A stretch of DNA of 64,000 bases from Lysobacterales bacterium 63-13 (GTDB taxonomy: Bacteria; Pseudomonadota; Gammaproteobacteria; Xanthomonadales; Rhodanobacteraceae). Each line of letters begins with the position of its first letter. Position 1 is the first letter of the stretch. The DNA lies in NCBI GenBank assembly GCA_001899855.1, contig MKWR01000006.1, forward strand, positions 62,001 through 126,000. The letters run 5' to 3'. Below the pieces are notes generated by a model. It made no database searches and was not told where the DNA came from. It saw only the letters and a program-made list of their open reading frames with translations. Position numbers and translations under genes: made by a program. Below are positions 36,445 to 46,774 of the stretch, piece by piece.

Positions 36445-39330
36445 ATGCCCTGCACAGCGTTTCATCGTGTTTCGATCATTGGCGGCTTGATAGCCGCATT
36501 TTCCACCTCGGCGGCGATCGCGGCAGTCGGCAGTTGGAGCACCACCGGCCCGTACGGCGGCTCGAATTACCTGCTCAAGGTCTACGAGGCCGGCCCCAGC
36601 ACCTTGTTCGCGGCAGGCCGCGGGGGTGTGTTCCGCAGCCTGAGCAGTGGAAACACATGGCAGCGCATCGAGGTTGGCTTGCCGGATGCGATCTATGTGA
36701 ACGCGATGGCGACGAGCACGATTGCACCGGTTGTCTATCTCACCAATTATGTTGGCTTGTATCGAACCGGCAACGGCGGCGACCTGTGGGTACCGATTTC
36801 AACTCCGATGCCAGCAGGAGACGCCATTCTCGATGTCAACGTGCGGCGCGCCACCAGCAACAGCATTGCCATCGCGACCACGGCCGGTGCCTATGTTTCA
36901 ACCAATGCAGGCAGCACCTGGATCGGCCCGGGCGCGACTGGTGCCGGACTCAGCAAGATCGTGTTTGCCGCCGACGGATCGCTGTATCTCGGCATCCAAT
37001 ATGCCGATCCCGGGATTTTCAGCGGCGCGACCCTGCTCAAGAGCACCGATGGCGGCAGCAGTTGGGCGCCACTTGCCACCCAGCCTCCTGCCCTGAATGG
37101 CATTGAACAGCTTTCCGTATCGCCTGCCGATCCACAGCGAATCCTTGCCAGTGACGGGGGCACGGTCGTCACCAGCGGCAATGGTGGCAACACCTGGTCG
37201 ACGGTCAACCTGCCTGAAAGTGGTGCCGGTTGTCGTGGAGTGTTGGCCGTTACGCCGAGCCCTGCCACCGCTGCCGGTGCGTTTGTCGGGTGCTATTCGA
37301 ACGGCGTCCACTTTGCCCCCGATGTGACACTTGCCGCTCCAGCCTGGACGGACTGGACCGCGGCAAATGCACTGACCGCCAACGGAACCGACCCGGTCCA
37401 GGCCAGTGAAATCGCCGTGCATCCCGGCTACCCGACGACACCGACGCTTTGGACTGGAACCGTCGATGCCGGCGTGTTCCGCTCGACAAATGGCGGTGCC
37501 GCCTGGGTACCGGTCAACAATGGCTACCAATCCGCCAACATCCGTGCGCTCGCGCCGCATCCGCTGGATCAGAGCGCATCGGGCGCGGTCCTGCTGGCAG
37601 GCCTCGGCGATGCATTCACGACCTCGACGCCGGTCTACAAGTCCCCGGACGGCGGAGCGAGCTGGGCGGGATCGCTGGGCGGACTCAACGCCGAACAAAT
37701 CCGCTGGATGGTGATCGATCCGACAACCGTCGACAACAACCTGTTCACTACCGAGAACTTCACCGTCTATGCCTCGGGCCGCTCGGAAGGCATTCCCACG
37801 TTGGCAAGCCGCGACGGCGGCATCTACAAGAGCACCGACGCCGGCGCGACCTGGACAACCATCGACAATGGCATTGCCACGGTATCCGGAACGCGCTACC
37901 TGGGTACGGCACGCGCCATCGTGCTGGATCCGCAATCCTGCGCGGCACCGCCCTGCGTTGCTGGCTCGAGCCCGCTGCAAACGCTGTATGTGGCCGGCAG
38001 CGGCGTTCCGGATGGCCCCGGGCTGCCGTATCGCTCCGCACGTGTCTACAAGAGCACCAACGCAGGCGCTTCCTGGGTCGCCTCGGAAAATGGCTTGCCG
38101 ACAACCGAAGACCTTGGGCCGCCCGGAGCGCCCAACTACCTCTACCGGATTGTCGTGCCCCTGGTCATCGACCCCGCCAACCCGTCCACGCTGTACCTGG
38201 GCACGACCACCTCGTGGAACTCCGAGTCATACGGCGGCGTATTCCCGACCGCCGCCAATGGCGTCTTCAAGTCCACCAATGGCGGCGCGACCTGGGTCAA
38301 TTCCAGCAATGGCCTGCCACGATTTGGTGGTGCCGGAACCTCGCACTACGATGTCCTGGCCCTAGCCATCAACCCGGCGAATACGCAGATCCTCTACGCA
38401 GGCGTGACGAGTTTCCAGTACACCGGAGCCGTCGGCAGCATCTACAAGAGCATTGATGGCGGGGCCAACTGGTTCGAAGCCAGCACCGGCATTGCCGGCC
38501 AGGATGTCCGCGCGTTGTTCATCGATACCGCCGACAGCTCCGGCAACACGGTCTATGCCGGCACCGGCGGCAATGGCGCAAACCCCGGCGGCGTCTATCG
38601 CAGTACCGATGGCGGGGTGACCTGGAACTCGCTGAGCCTGGGACTTCCGGCGGACGCCGCCCTCGCCCTGGCCATGCCACCGCGCGCACTGGGCGCGCCG
38701 GCACGCATCATCGCCGGCACCACCGCCGGAGTCTGGGAATACACGGCCACGCCCGACGAGGATTCCGATGGTTCGCCATCGGCCGTCGAAAACAGCGTCC
38801 TGGCAGGTGACGGCAATGGCGATGGCACGCCCGATGCGATGCAATCCAACGTCGCCTCGACCTCCGCAAGCAGTTCCAGTGCAACGGGGACCTCGGCACC
38901 CGCGGGAACGATTGTTCGCACGACGATGGAGATCATCTCGACAGGGTGCAGCCAGCTCAATGACAGCACGACCCAACCCGCCGATCTGTATCCACCCGAT
39001 CCGCTCGACTCGGCATCAGGCCACACCCAGTGGGGACTGGTCCGCTTCTCGCTGCCTGATTGCAGCCAGGCCACCGTTCGCGTCACCTTCCATGGGGCCA
39101 ATTTCGGACCGAGCTGGAAGTGGCGCAATTACGGTCCGCGCATCCCCGGCGATGTAACAACATTCGGCTGGTATTCGTTCGCCGGTGCACGACGCATCGA
39201 TGGGCAAACCTGGGAGCTGAAGATTGATGCCAATCGGCAAGGCAACTATCGGAATGATGCCAACAACATCCTCTTCATCGGTGGCCCTGGCGACCTGCCC
39301 GACTCGATTTTCGACAACGGCTTCGAATGA
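36445..39330 (+). CDS. Large secreted beta-propeller protein with Asp-box repeats and a choice-of-anchor U-like domain
   Basis: The 961-residue product has a signal peptide (residues 8-27, IIGGLIAAFSTSAAIAA). About twelve Asp-box motifs follow, of the form S-T-D-G-G-x-x-W (STDGGSSWAPL, STNGGAAWVPV, SPDGGASWAGS and others), spread over residues 60-750. They indicate one or more BNR/sortilin-like propellers. A calcium-binding-like acidic stretch (DEDSDGSPSAVENS) precedes a C-terminal domain resembling choice-of-anchor U (WGLVRFSLPDCSQATVRVTF to about residue 940). The protein ends DSIFDNGFE, the same type of end as the secreted protease near the end of the window. ATG at 36445 follows GGAG; an ATG 21 codons upstream is the alternative. 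Substrate is unknown. Confidence 0.8.
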   Translation: MPCTAFHRVSIIGGLIAAFSTSAAIAAVGSWSTTGPYGGSNYLLKVYEAGPSTLFAAGRGGVFRSLSSGNTWQRIEVGLPDAIYVNAMATSTIAPVVYLTNYVGLYRTGNGGDLWVPISTPMPAGDAILDVNVRRATSNSIAIATTAGAYVSTNAGSTWIGPGATGAGLSKIVFAADGSLYLGIQYADPGIFSGATLLKSTDGGSSWAPLATQPPALNGIEQLSVSPADPQRILASDGGTVVTSGNGGNTWSTVNLPESGAGCRGVLAVTPSPATAAGAFVGCYSNGVHFAPDVTLAAPAWTDWTAANALTANGTDPVQASEIAVHPGYPTTPTLWTGTVDAGVFRSTNGGAAWVPVNNGYQSANIRALAPHPLDQSASGAVLLAGLGDAFTTSTPVYKSPDGGASWAGSLGGLNAEQIRWMVIDPTTVDNNLFTTENFTVYASGRSEGIPTLASRDGGIYKSTDAGATWTTIDNGIATVSGTRYLGTARAIVLDPQSCAAPPCVAGSSPLQTLYVAGSGVPDGPGLPYRSARVYKSTNAGASWVASENGLPTTEDLGPPGAPNYLYRIVVPLVIDPANPSTLYLGTTTSWNSESYGGVFPTAANGVFKSTNGGATWVNSSNGLPRFGGAGTSHYDVLALAINPANTQILYAGVTSFQYTGAVGSIYKSIDGGANWFEASTGIAGQDVRALFIDTADSSGNTVYAGTGGNGANPGGVYRSTDGGVTWNSLSLGLPADAALALAMPPRALGAPARIIAGTTAGVWEYTATPDEDSDGSPSAVENSVLAGDGNGDGTPDAMQSNVASTSASSSSATGTSAPAGTIVRTTMEIISTGCSQLNDSTTQPADLYPPDPLDSASGHTQWGLVRFSLPDCSQATVRVTFHGANFGPSWKWRNYGPRIPGDVTTFGWYSFAGARRIDGQTWELKIDANRQGNYRNDANNILFIGGPGDLPDSIFDNGFE

Positions 39331-39350
39331 GCAACCCTTGAAAGCGAAGC

Positions 39351-39373
39351 GCCTCGGGACAACATCCCGAGGC
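39351..39373. terminator. Hairpin after the beta-propeller gene
   Basis: GCCTCGGGA and TCCCGAGGC form a perfect 9-base stem with a 5-base loop, 20 bases after the stop codon. Only a weak U-run (TCTTC) follows, so it may be a poor terminator or a 3' stabiliser. It is immediately before the ribosome binding site of the glutathione S-transferase gene. Confidence 0.55.
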
Positions 39374-39393
39374 TCTTCAACAAGGAGTTGTGC

Positions 39394-40002
39394 ATGAAAC
39401 TCTACTGTCTGCCAGGTGCCTGCTCGCTTGCCGACCACATCGTTCTCGAGTGGATCGGCAAGCCCTACGAAATCAGCGTGGTTCCGCGCGATCAACTGAA
39501 AACCAGTTATCTCAAGATCAATCCGAACGGGGCCGTGCCCGCGCTCGAAGTCGATGGCTGGATACTCACGCAGAACGCGGCGATCCTGAATTATCTCGCC
39601 GATGAAAACCCCGCAAGCGGACTGGGCGGCGATGGCTCGGCAAAAAGCCGTGCCGAAATCAATCGCTGGATGGCCTTTGTCAATGCCGACGTGCACCCGG
39701 CATTCAAGCCCCTCTTCGGTACCACCGCCTATCTCGAGGATCCCGCGATGATCGAGAAGAGCAAGGATGCGGCGCGCAAGAGCCTGCGCGGATTGTTCGA
39801 GAAGGCCAATGCCCAGCTTGAAGGACGCGACTGGCTGGCGGGAACGCGGTCAATCGCCGATCCGTACCTGTATGTGGTCTTGCGCTGGGCGCAGGCCTTG
39901 AACATCGACCTTTCCGGATTCGACAACCTGGCTGCCTTCAGCAAGCGCATGGAGAGCGATGCGGCGGTGCAGAAGGTGCTCAAGGAAGAAGGCCTGACCT
40001 GA
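39394..40002 (+). CDS. Glutathione S-transferase, beta class-like
   Basis: The 202-residue protein begins MKLYCLPGACSLADHIVLEW, the bacterial beta-class pattern with the Cys10 glutathione-contact residue, and continues with NPNGAVPALEVDG (the cis-Pro) and LTQNAAILNYLAD. The C-terminal helical domain has the conserved WLAGTRSIADPYLYVVLRW. Such enzymes conjugate glutathione to electrophiles in the cytoplasm. The start is fixed by AAGGAG six bases before the ATG. It stands alone between hairpins. Confidence 0.92.
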   Translation: MKLYCLPGACSLADHIVLEWIGKPYEISVVPRDQLKTSYLKINPNGAVPALEVDGWILTQNAAILNYLADENPASGLGGDGSAKSRAEINRWMAFVNADVHPAFKPLFGTTAYLEDPAMIEKSKDAARKSLRGLFEKANAQLEGRDWLAGTRSIADPYLYVVLRWAQALNIDLSGFDNLAAFSKRMESDAAVQKVLKEEGLT

Positions 40003-40029
40003 GCCGATTACGTTTGGTGCAACAAGCAG

Positions 40030-40052
40030 AAGGCCGCGCACTGCGCGGCCTT
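40030..40052. terminator. Hairpin between convergent gst and prpC
   Basis: AAGGCCGCGC and GCGCGGCCTT form a perfect 10-base stem with a 3-base loop, centred in the 69-base gap between two convergent genes. U-runs are short on both sides; it probably ends transcripts from both directions. Confidence 0.65.
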
Positions 40053-40071
40053 GTGCATTTCCGGATGTGCC

Positions 40072-41220
40072 TCAGCGCTTTTCGATGGGCACGAACTCGA
40101 GATCCTCCGGCCCGGTGTAGTTCGCGCTCGGGCGGATGATCTTGCCGTCGATGCGCTGCTCGATCACGTGCGCGCTCCAGCCAGCGGTGCGCGAGATGAC
40201 GAACAGCGGCGTGAACATCGCCGTCGGCACGCCCATCATGTGGTAGCTGACCGCACTGAACCAGTCGAGGTTCGGGAACATCTTCTTGATTTCCCACATG
40301 GTCGATTCGAGGCGTTCGGCGATGTCGAACATCTTCATGTTCTTCTGCTCGGCCGAGAGATCTCGCGCGACTTCCTTGATCACCTTGTTGCGTGGATCGC
40401 TGACCGTGTAGACCGGATGGCCAAAGCCGATGACGACTTCCTTGCGCGCCACGCGTTCGCGGATGTCGGCTTCGGCCTCGTCGGGCGTGTCGTAGCGCTT
40501 CTGGATCTCGAAAGCGACTTCATTGGCACCACCGTGCTTGGGCCCGCGCAGGGCACCGATGCCGCCGGCAATGCTCGAATACATGTCGCTGCCGGTGCCG
40601 GCAATCACGCGCGATGCAAACGTCGAGGCATTGAACTCATGCTCGGCGTAGAGGATCAGCGAGGTGTGCATGGCGCGCACCCAGGACGCGCTCGGTGATT
40701 TGCCGTGCAGCAGGTGCAGGAAATGCCCGCCGATGCAATCGTCGTCGGTTTCGACATCGATGCGCTTGCCATTGACCGCGAAGTGATACCAGTAGAGCAG
40801 CACCGAGCCGAGCGAAGCCATCAGTCGATCGGCGATGTCGCGCGCACCAGGATGATTGTGATCGTCCTTCTCGGGGAGCACGCAACCGAGGATGGAGACG
40901 CCCGTGCGCAGGACATCCATCGGATGCGCCGACGCCGGGATCTGCTCAAGCGCTGCCTTCAGGGAAGCCGGGATGCCGCGCAGCGACTTCAGCCGGGCCT
41001 TGTACGCCGAGAGCTCAGCCGTGGTCGGCAATTTGCCGTGCACCAGCAGGTGGGCGATTTCCTCGAACTCGCAGGTCGTTGCGACATCGAGGATGTCGTA
41101 ACCGCGATAGTGCAGGTCGTTGCCGGTCTTGCCGACCGTGCACAGGGCGGTGTTGCCGGCAGCGACTCCGGACAGGGCAACGGATTTCTTGGGTTTGAAC
41201 GGGGTCGCTGGTTCGGTCAT
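40072..41220 (-). CDS. prpC: 2-methylcitrate synthase PrpC
   Basis: PrpC condenses propionyl-CoA with oxaloacetate. The 382-residue short citrate-synthase-family protein contains [13 protein letters not shown], the catalytic-His segments [20 protein letters not shown] and [17 protein letters not shown], and the C-terminal [11 protein letters not shown]. Length and the LHGK/HGKSPS region suit 2-methylcitrate rather than citrate synthase; the neighbour prpB confirms it. The ATG follows GGAG. It is 56 bases downstream of prpB in one operon. Confidence 0.93.
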   Translation of the reverse strand: MTEPATPFKPKKSVALSGVAAGNTALCTVGKTGNDLHYRGYDILDVATTCEFEEIAHLLVHGKLPTTAELSAYKARLKSLRGIPASLKAALEQIPASAHPMDVLRTGVSILGCVLPEKDDHNHPGARDIADRLMASLGSVLLYWYHFAVNGKRIDVETDDDCIGGHFLHLLHGKSPSASWVRAMHTSLILYAEHEFNASTFASRVIAGTGSDMYSSIAGGIGALRGPKHGGANEVAFEIQKRYDTPDEAEADIRERVARKEVVIGFGHPVYTVSDPRNKVIKEVARDLSAEQKNMKMFDIAERLESTMWEIKKMFPNLDWFSAVSYHMMGVPTAMFTPLFVISRTAGWSAHVIEQRIDGKIIRPSANYTGPEDLEFVPIEKR

Positions 41221-41276
41221 TTCATTCTCCACATCGATGATTCGTTGCACGGGCAACGCGGGTTGCCCGCTTGCTC

Positions 41277-42167
41277 TCACTCGTCCTTGCCAGCCGCAAA
41301 CAGCGTATCGAGCTTGCCTTCGTAGGCGTGGTAATCGAGGTAATCGTAAAGCTCGGCGCGCGTCTGCATCTTCGGCACGGCTGCCTTCTGCGTGCCGTCG
41401 CGGCGCACGGTTTCGTAGAAATCGAGCGCGGCCTTGTTCATCGCGCGATAGGCGCCGCAGCAATACAGGACGATGTCGACGCCCGCCGATTTCAGTTCGT
41501 CGGTGGTGAACAGCGGGGTTTGCCCGAACTCGGTGATGTTGGCGAGGATCGGCACCTTCACCGCATCCTTGAACTGGCGATACTGCTCCAGCGTGTAGAT
41601 CGCCTCGGGGAAGATCATGTCGGCACCCGCTTCGACGCAGGCGACCGCACGCTCGATTGCCGCATCGATCCCTTCAACGGCAATCGCATCGGTGCGCGCC
41701 ATGATGACGAATCCGGGATCGTGCCGCGCGTCGACGGCGGCCTTGATGCGATCGACCATTTCCTCTTTTGCCACGATGGCCTTGCCGGGGCGGTGACCGC
41801 AACGCTTGGCCGCAACCTGGTCCTCGATGTGCATTGCCCCTGCCCCGGCCTTGATCATCGAACGCACTGTGCGCGCGATGTTGAACGCGCCACCCCAGCC
41901 GGTATCGACATCGACCAGCAGCGGCAGGTCGCAGACATCGGTGATGCGGCGGATGTCGGTCAGTACGTCTTCCATCGAACTGATGCCGAGATCGGGCATG
42001 CCGAGCGAATTGGCGGCAACGCCGCCACCGGACAGATAGATCGCCTTGAAGCCCGTGCGTTTGGCCATGCGTGCGGCATAGGCGGTGATCGTGCCGACCA
42101 CCTGCAAGGGCTGTTCCTCGGCGACGGCCGCGCGGAAACGCGCGCCTGCGGATGCGGGCTGGCTCAT
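41277..42167 (-). CDS. prpB: 2-methylisocitrate lyase PrpB
   Basis: PrpB cleaves 2-methylisocitrate to pyruvate and succinate. The 296-residue product of the PEP mutase/isocitrate lyase family shows [18 protein letters not shown], the Mg-site DVDTGWGG, and the catalytic loop KRCGHRPGK, where the Cys is the active-site acid. The length matches Escherichia coli PrpB (296). It begins the prpB-prpC pair. No regulator such as PrpR is adjacent; the next gene upstream is nhaA on the same strand, 132 bases away. Confidence 0.95.
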   Translation of the reverse strand: MSQPASAGARFRAAVAEEQPLQVVGTITAYAARMAKRTGFKAIYLSGGGVAANSLGMPDLGISSMEDVLTDIRRITDVCDLPLLVDVDTGWGGAFNIARTVRSMIKAGAGAMHIEDQVAAKRCGHRPGKAIVAKEEMVDRIKAAVDARHDPGFVIMARTDAIAVEGIDAAIERAVACVEAGADMIFPEAIYTLEQYRQFKDAVKVPILANITEFGQTPLFTTDELKSAGVDIVLYCCGAYRAMNKAALDFYETVRRDGTQKAAVPKMQTRAELYDYLDYHAYEGKLDTLFAAGKDE

Positions 42168-42299
42168 GGGATCTCCCGGAAAAACACCGATTTTAGCGCA
42201 GACCCGGGGCGGACCGGGGGTTGATCGGCAAGCTCGCTGCGCGCCTCTGGCGAAAACGAATTCCCGCGTTCGGCAGGTGCCCCGCCAATTGCCGGGAAC

Positions 42300-43469
42300 T
42301 CAGGAAAGCGGCTGAAGATCCGCCTCATCCTCGACCCGCCGCTTGGCAAACCGCAACACCAGGTAGCCGAGCACGCCGGCAAGCAGCGAGCCGCCAAGGA
42401 TGCCGACCTTGACCTCGCTCTGCAGCAGCGGATCGTTGGCGAACGCGAGCATGCCGATGAACAGGCTCATGGTGAAGCCAATGCCGCAGAGTATGGCGAC
42501 GCCGAACATCTGCGTCCACGAGGCGTTTTGTGGAAGTCGCGCGATGCCGATGCCGATGGCAATGCTCGAAAATCCGAAGACACCGATGAGCTTGCCGCAG
42601 AGCAAGCCAAGTGCAATGCCCAGGGTCAGCGGATCGACCAGGTTGGCCCAGGTCAGTCCGGCCAAGGAAAGCCCGGCATTGGCGAAGCCGAACAGCGGCA
42701 CAATCAGGAACGGCACCACGCGATTCAATGCATGTTCGAGCGTGATCAACGGTGGATCGGCGAACTCGTTGTCCATGCGCAAGGGAATCGTCAAGGCCAG
42801 CACAACCCCCGCGACGGTCGCGTGAACGCCGGATTTCAGAACGAGAAACCAGAGGATGGCACCGAGCACCAGGTAGGGCGTCAACCGGCGCACACCGGTC
42901 TTGTTCAGCACGACGAGAATGACCAGCACGGCAGCGGCCAACAGCAGATGCAGCAGCGACAACTCGCTGGTGTAGAACACGGCAATGATCAGCACCGCGC
43001 CGAGATCATCGATGATCGCCAGCGCGGCAAGGAACACCTTGATCGAAGTCGGCACGCGCTTGCCGAGCAAGGCGAGCACGCCGAGCGCGAAGGCGATATC
43101 GGTGGCGGTCGGAATCGCCCAGCCACGCAAGGCTTCGGGATGATTCCGGTTGAAGGCGACGTAGATCAGCGCGGGCACGATCATGCCGCCGAGCGCGCCG
43201 ATGCCGGGCAACATGCGGCGCGGCCAGGAGGACAACTGTCCGACCAGCATCTCGCGTTTGATTTCGAGGCCGACGAACAGGAAGAAGATCGCCATCAGGC
43301 CATCGTTGATCCAGTGCAGCACGCTGAGGCCGCCGAGCCGGGCATGCAGCGATTCAAAGTACAACGTCGCCGCTGCTGAATTGGCGACGATCAGGGCCAA
43401 TGCGGCGGCGGCCATCAGGACGAAACCACCGGCGGCTTCGCCACGCATGAACTCGGTGACGAGGATCAC
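42300..43469 (-). CDS. nhaA: Na+/H+ antiporter NhaA
   Basis: NhaA exports sodium in exchange for protons. The 389-residue membrane protein has about twelve helices and the key pair of aspartates in [17 protein letters not shown] (Asp163/Asp164 of the Escherichia coli protein). The [19 protein letters not shown] segment and the opening [22 protein letters not shown] are also present. The start is GTG at the beginning of the open frame with no good ribosome binding site, so the first residues are uncertain; an internal ATG at FMRGEAAGG is an alternative. Confidence 0.93.
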   Translation of the reverse strand: MILVTEFMRGEAAGGFVLMAAAALALIVANSAAATLYFESLHARLGGLSVLHWINDGLMAIFFLFVGLEIKREMLVGQLSSWPRRMLPGIGALGGMIVPALIYVAFNRNHPEALRGWAIPTATDIAFALGVLALLGKRVPTSIKVFLAALAIIDDLGAVLIIAVFYTSELSLLHLLLAAAVLVILVVLNKTGVRRLTPYLVLGAILWFLVLKSGVHATVAGVVLALTIPLRMDNEFADPPLITLEHALNRVVPFLIVPLFGFANAGLSLAGLTWANLVDPLTLGIALGLLCGKLIGVFGFSSIAIGIGIARLPQNASWTQMFGVAILCGIGFTMSLFIGMLAFANDPLLQSEVKVGILGGSLLAGVLGYLVLRFAKRRVEDEADLQPLS

Positions 43470-43576
43470 TGGCTTGCGGATCAGTGGCGTCCGCAGCGCG
43501 GAAGGATGCTTGGTGGCGATGAGGCGACTCCCGGCTTCACGCGGGAAGCTTGGACAAGGGCCGTGGGGATGACGCC

Positions 43577-43617
43577 GTTGCGCCTTGACGCCGTTTCAGC
43601 GGCGGCAAGGCGGCAAC
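43577..43617. repeat. Imperfect inverted repeat between mdh and nhaA
   Basis: GTTGCGCCTTG is answered by CAAGGCGGCAAC with one extra base, enclosing a smaller GCCG/CGGC stem. It lies 18 bases past the mdh stop on the minus strand but lacks a U-run. A REP-like CCCGGCTTCACGCGGGAAG sequence lies just before, at 43531-43549. The rest of the 165-base gap shows nothing. Confidence 0.45.
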
Positions 43618-43634
43618 AGGACCATCAATCCCGC

Positions 43635-44618
43635 TTATTTTGCAAACAACTGCTCGACGGCGGCACGCTCTTCGCGCAATTCCTTTTCCGTGGCATCGAT
43701 GCGGGCCTTCGAGAAATCATTGATGTCGAGGCCCTTGACGATCTCGTACTTGCCGTTCTTGACCGTCACCGGATAGCCGAAGATCACGCCGGGCTTGACG
43801 CCATAGGAGCCATCCGAGGGAATGCCCATCGAGACCCAGTCGCCCTCGGCCGTGCCATGCGTCCAGTCGCGCATGTGGTCGATTGCCGCCGAGGCGGCGG
43901 AGGCCGCCGAGGAAGCGCCGCGCGCCTTGATGATCGCCGCGCCCCGCTGCTGCACCAGCGGAATGAAGGTATCGGAGTACCAGGCCTGGTCGACCAGCGA
44001 CAGCGCCGGCTTGCCTTTCACCGTGGTCTGGTGGATGTCCGGATACTGGGTCGAGCTGTGGTTGCCCCAGATCGTCACCTTGGCAATATCGGTGTTGAGC
44101 GCGCCGGTCTTTTCGGCAAGCTGGCTGATCGCACGGTTGTGGTCGAGGCGCACCATCGCGGTGAAGCGGCCGGGGTCGAGATCCGGCGCATTCTGCTGCG
44201 CGATCAAGGCATTCGTGTTGGCCGGATTGCCGACCACCAGCACGCGCACATCACGCTTGGCATGGGCGTTGATGGCCTTGCCCTGCGGCGCGAAGATCGC
44301 GCCGTTGGCTTCGAGCAGATCCTTGCGCTCCATGCCCGGACCGCGCGGGCGCGCGCCGACCAGCAAGGCGTAATCGACATCCTTGAAGGCGACATTGGGA
44401 TCATCCGTGGCGACCACGCCGTGCAGGGTCGGGAACGCGCAATCATTGAGCTCCATGACCACGCCTTCCAGCGCCGGCAGCGCCGGGGTGATCTCCAGCA
44501 GATGCAGGATCACCGGCTGATCGGCGCCAAGCATGTCGCCGGCGGCGATGCGGAACAACAATGCGTAGCCGATCTGGCCAGCAGCGCCGGTAACGGCAAC
44601 ACGAACGGGAGCTTTCAT
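43635..44618 (-). CDS. mdh: Malate dehydrogenase
   Basis: Mdh interconverts malate and oxaloacetate in the TCA cycle. The 327-residue protein is the cytosolic-type LDH/MDH enzyme: NAD-loop [32 protein letters not shown] with the substrate arginines, [26 protein letters not shown], and the catalytic His in [13 protein letters not shown]. Length is typical. It stands alone, with 29 bases to the preceding lipoprotein gene on the same strand. Confidence 0.96.
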   Translation of the reverse strand: MKAPVRVAVTGAAGQIGYALLFRIAAGDMLGADQPVILHLLEITPALPALEGVVMELNDCAFPTLHGVVATDDPNVAFKDVDYALLVGARPRGPGMERKDLLEANGAIFAPQGKAINAHAKRDVRVLVVGNPANTNALIAQQNAPDLDPGRFTAMVRLDHNRAISQLAEKTGALNTDIAKVTIWGNHSSTQYPDIHQTTVKGKPALSLVDQAWYSDTFIPLVQQRGAAIIKARGASSAASAASAAIDHMRDWTHGTAEGDWVSMGIPSDGSYGVKPGVIFGYPVTVKNGKYEIVKGLDINDFSKARIDATEKELREERAAVEQLFAK

Positions 44619-44647
44619 TGCGTCAACCTCACAAAGTCCGGGGAAAA

Positions 44648-45019
44648 TCAGGGAGTGGAAGAATCGGGAATCAGCTTCGCCGCCAGCAACAAGCCGCGCG
44701 AGCGATCCGGCGCATAGCCGTGCACGACCTTGTCACCGATCACCAGGATGGGCACGCCACGTCCGTTGACCAGGTCGTAGGCACGCCAGCCGTCGTCATT
44801 CGACTCGACATCGAGATCGACATAGTCGACGCCCCAGGCGGCAAGATCGGCACGCAATTTCTTGCAGTAACCACAGGTCGAGGTCGACAACAGCACGACC
44901 GGCGCATCGCCAATGGCGGCGCGCACCTCGGCGATATCCGCCTGGCTGCTGCAAGCCGCCAGCATGGCCAGCAGCAAGGCCAGTCCGGCACCGCGCAACA
45001 GGGCGACATTCGGCATCAT
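44648..45019 (-). CDS. Glutaredoxin-like lipoprotein
   Basis: The 123-residue product has a lipoprotein signal ([11 protein letters not shown], lipobox LAAC) and then a glutaredoxin-type fold with CGYCKK (residues 49-54), the cis-Pro in [10 protein letters not shown] and a GY turn. It should sit on the periplasmic side, attached to a membrane, where it could act as a thiol reductant or sensor. Partner unknown. The gene overlaps the upstream aminotransferase gene stop by four bases, so both are co-translated. Confidence 0.8.
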   Translation of the reverse strand: MMPNVALLRGAGLALLLAMLAACSSQADIAEVRAAIGDAPVVLLSTSTCGYCKKLRADLAAWGVDYVDLDVESNDDGWRAYDLVNGRGVPILVIGDKVVHGYAPDRSRGLLLAAKLIPDSSTP

Positions 45020-46212
45020 TTCAGCTCGGCAATGAATTCCTGGAAGCGCTGCAGGCCGGGCGCCAACTGCTCGGCCGGGCAGGTATAGGAAATCCGCAGC
45101 GCCAGCGGATCGCCAAACGCACTGCCGGGCACGCAGGCGACACCCTTGGCTTCCAGCAATGCACTGCAGAAATCCACGTCGTTGCTGATCATGCGGCCGT
45201 TGTGCGATTTGCCAAACGCGCAGGAAATGTTCGGGAATGCGTAGAACGCCCCTTGCGGTCGTGGGCAGACCACACCGGGAATCGCGCTCAACGCGGCATA
45301 GACCTGGTCGCGACGCGCGGCAAATTCGGCGTTCTTCGACGCCGGCACATCCTGCGGCCCGCTCAGTGCGGCAAGCGCGGCGGCATTGACGACTTCCGGA
45401 ATGCTGGTGATGTGGTTCGAGTTGAGCGTGACCACGGCATTCGCCACCGCCTCCGGGCCGGCAATGAAACCGACGCGCCAGCCCGGCATGCCGTAGGTCT
45501 TGGAAAGCGAGTCGACCTGGATCACGCGATCACGCAATTCGGGCCGCGCATTTACGAAATTGTGATAACCGACGCCGTCGAAAACCATGCGGTTGTAGAT
45601 GTCGTCGCAGATGATCCAGACATGCGGATGCCTGACCAGCACATCGGCCAGCGCGGCAATCTCCTGCTCGGTGTAGACCATGCCGGTCGGATTGGACGGA
45701 TTGTTGAACAGGAATACCTTGGCGCCGGGCAAGGCGGCGTCGAGCTGGGCCGGCGTCAACTTGTAGTTCTGCTCGGCCGGGCACGGCAACAGGCGCGCCT
45801 CGGCACCGAGGATTTCGGCGAGATCGAGGTAAGTGGTCCAGTACGGCACTGGAAAGACGATGACGTCGCCCTCGTCGAGCAAGGCCTCGGCAAGGTTGTA
45901 AAGCATGTGCTTGGCACCGATGCCGGTGGCGATGTTGCTGCGCTGGTAGCCGCGCAGGCCGCCTTCTTCCAGATGCGCGATGAAGGCATCCAGCAGCGCC
46001 TCGGGGCCGCGGTTCGAGCCGTACTGGCCGCTGTCCTTGTCCAGTGCCTTGCGCGCCGCCTCATACACATGCGGACCCGGCAGGAAGTTCGGCACGCCGA
46101 TCGAAAAACTGATGATGTCGCGACCGGCAGCCTTGAGTTGCTTGGCCTTTTCGGCAATCAGCATGATCGCACTGGGCTTGGCGCGACTCATGCGCGCAGC
46201 AAGATGCGGCAT
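45016..46212 (-). CDS. Pyridoxal-phosphate aminotransferase, aspartate type
   Basis: The 398-residue class I/II aminotransferase has NNPSNPTGMVYT, the aspartate loop IICDDIYNRMVF, PLP-binding SLSKTYGMPGWRVGFI (Lys in SLSK), and the C-terminal substrate Arg in ALRISYTC. This layout matches the gamma-subgroup aspartate aminotransferases that also accept prephenate. The start follows GAGG; the frame is open 74 codons further upstream but not family-like. It is followed, with overlap, by the lipoprotein gene. Confidence 0.88.
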   Translation of the reverse strand: MPHLAARMSRAKPSAIMLIAEKAKQLKAAGRDIISFSIGVPNFLPGPHVYEAARKALDKDSGQYGSNRGPEALLDAFIAHLEEGGLRGYQRSNIATGIGAKHMLYNLAEALLDEGDVIVFPVPYWTTYLDLAEILGAEARLLPCPAEQNYKLTPAQLDAALPGAKVFLFNNPSNPTGMVYTEQEIAALADVLVRHPHVWIICDDIYNRMVFDGVGYHNFVNARPELRDRVIQVDSLSKTYGMPGWRVGFIAGPEAVANAVVTLNSNHITSIPEVVNAAALAALSGPQDVPASKNAEFAARRDQVYAALSAIPGVVCPRPQGAFYAFPNISCAFGKSHNGRMISNDVDFCSALLEAKGVACVPGSAFGDPLALRISYTCPAEQLAPGLQRFQEFIAELK

Positions 46213-46412
46213 GGAAACCTCTTCGGAAGTGGGTGGGGCGGAAGCAAAAAAGCATGCGATTTTAGCACAGCGCGGCGGCCGGGCCGATGCACGCCTGCCC
46301 GTCATCCCGCGTGACCTGGCGCGTGCGCGGGTAAAAAATCGTCCGCAGCGACCCACATTCCGGCGTTGGACGTTAAAGTAGGGCTCCTCATCCCCAACCA
46401 AGGTCGCCCCGA

Positions 46413-46688
46413 ATGGAAGTCTTCGGCAGCACATACGGCATTTTCATGACCATCATCATCGGCTTCGTGGTCGGTCTGCTGGCGCGCTTTCTCAAGCCTG
46501 GCGACGACAAGGCCGGTTTCATCATCACCATCCTCATCGGCATCGCCGGTTCGTTCCTCGCCACCTTCCTCGGCCGCAGCATGGGCTGGTATGCGGGCAA
46601 CCAGACCGCCGGCATCATCGGTTCGGTGCTCGGCGCCATCATCCTGCTGATCGTCTACGGAATGGCAACGCGCAAACGCAAACCCTGA
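46413..46688 (+). CDS. GlsB/YeaQ/YmgE family membrane protein
   Basis: The 91-residue product has three helices (FMTIIIGFVVGLLARFL, GFIITILIGIAGSFLATFLG, and TAGIIGSVLGAIILLIVYG) with Gly-rich packing. It ends in a basic tail (ATRKRKP). This is the transglycosylase-associated/GlsB family, small stress-related inner-membrane proteins of unclear function. It carries no signal peptide and is divergent from the aminotransferase gene. Confidence 0.88.
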   Translation: MEVFGSTYGIFMTIIIGFVVGLLARFLKPGDDKAGFIITILIGIAGSFLATFLGRSMGWYAGNQTAGIIGSVLGAIILLIVYGMATRKRKP

Positions 46689-46774
46689 GCGCATGACCGG
46701 CAAGGCCACGAAGCGGCGCGTTTCGTGGCCCTTGCGTCGATGCGGCGCAAGGCACTCATCGAACGCACTCGCCC

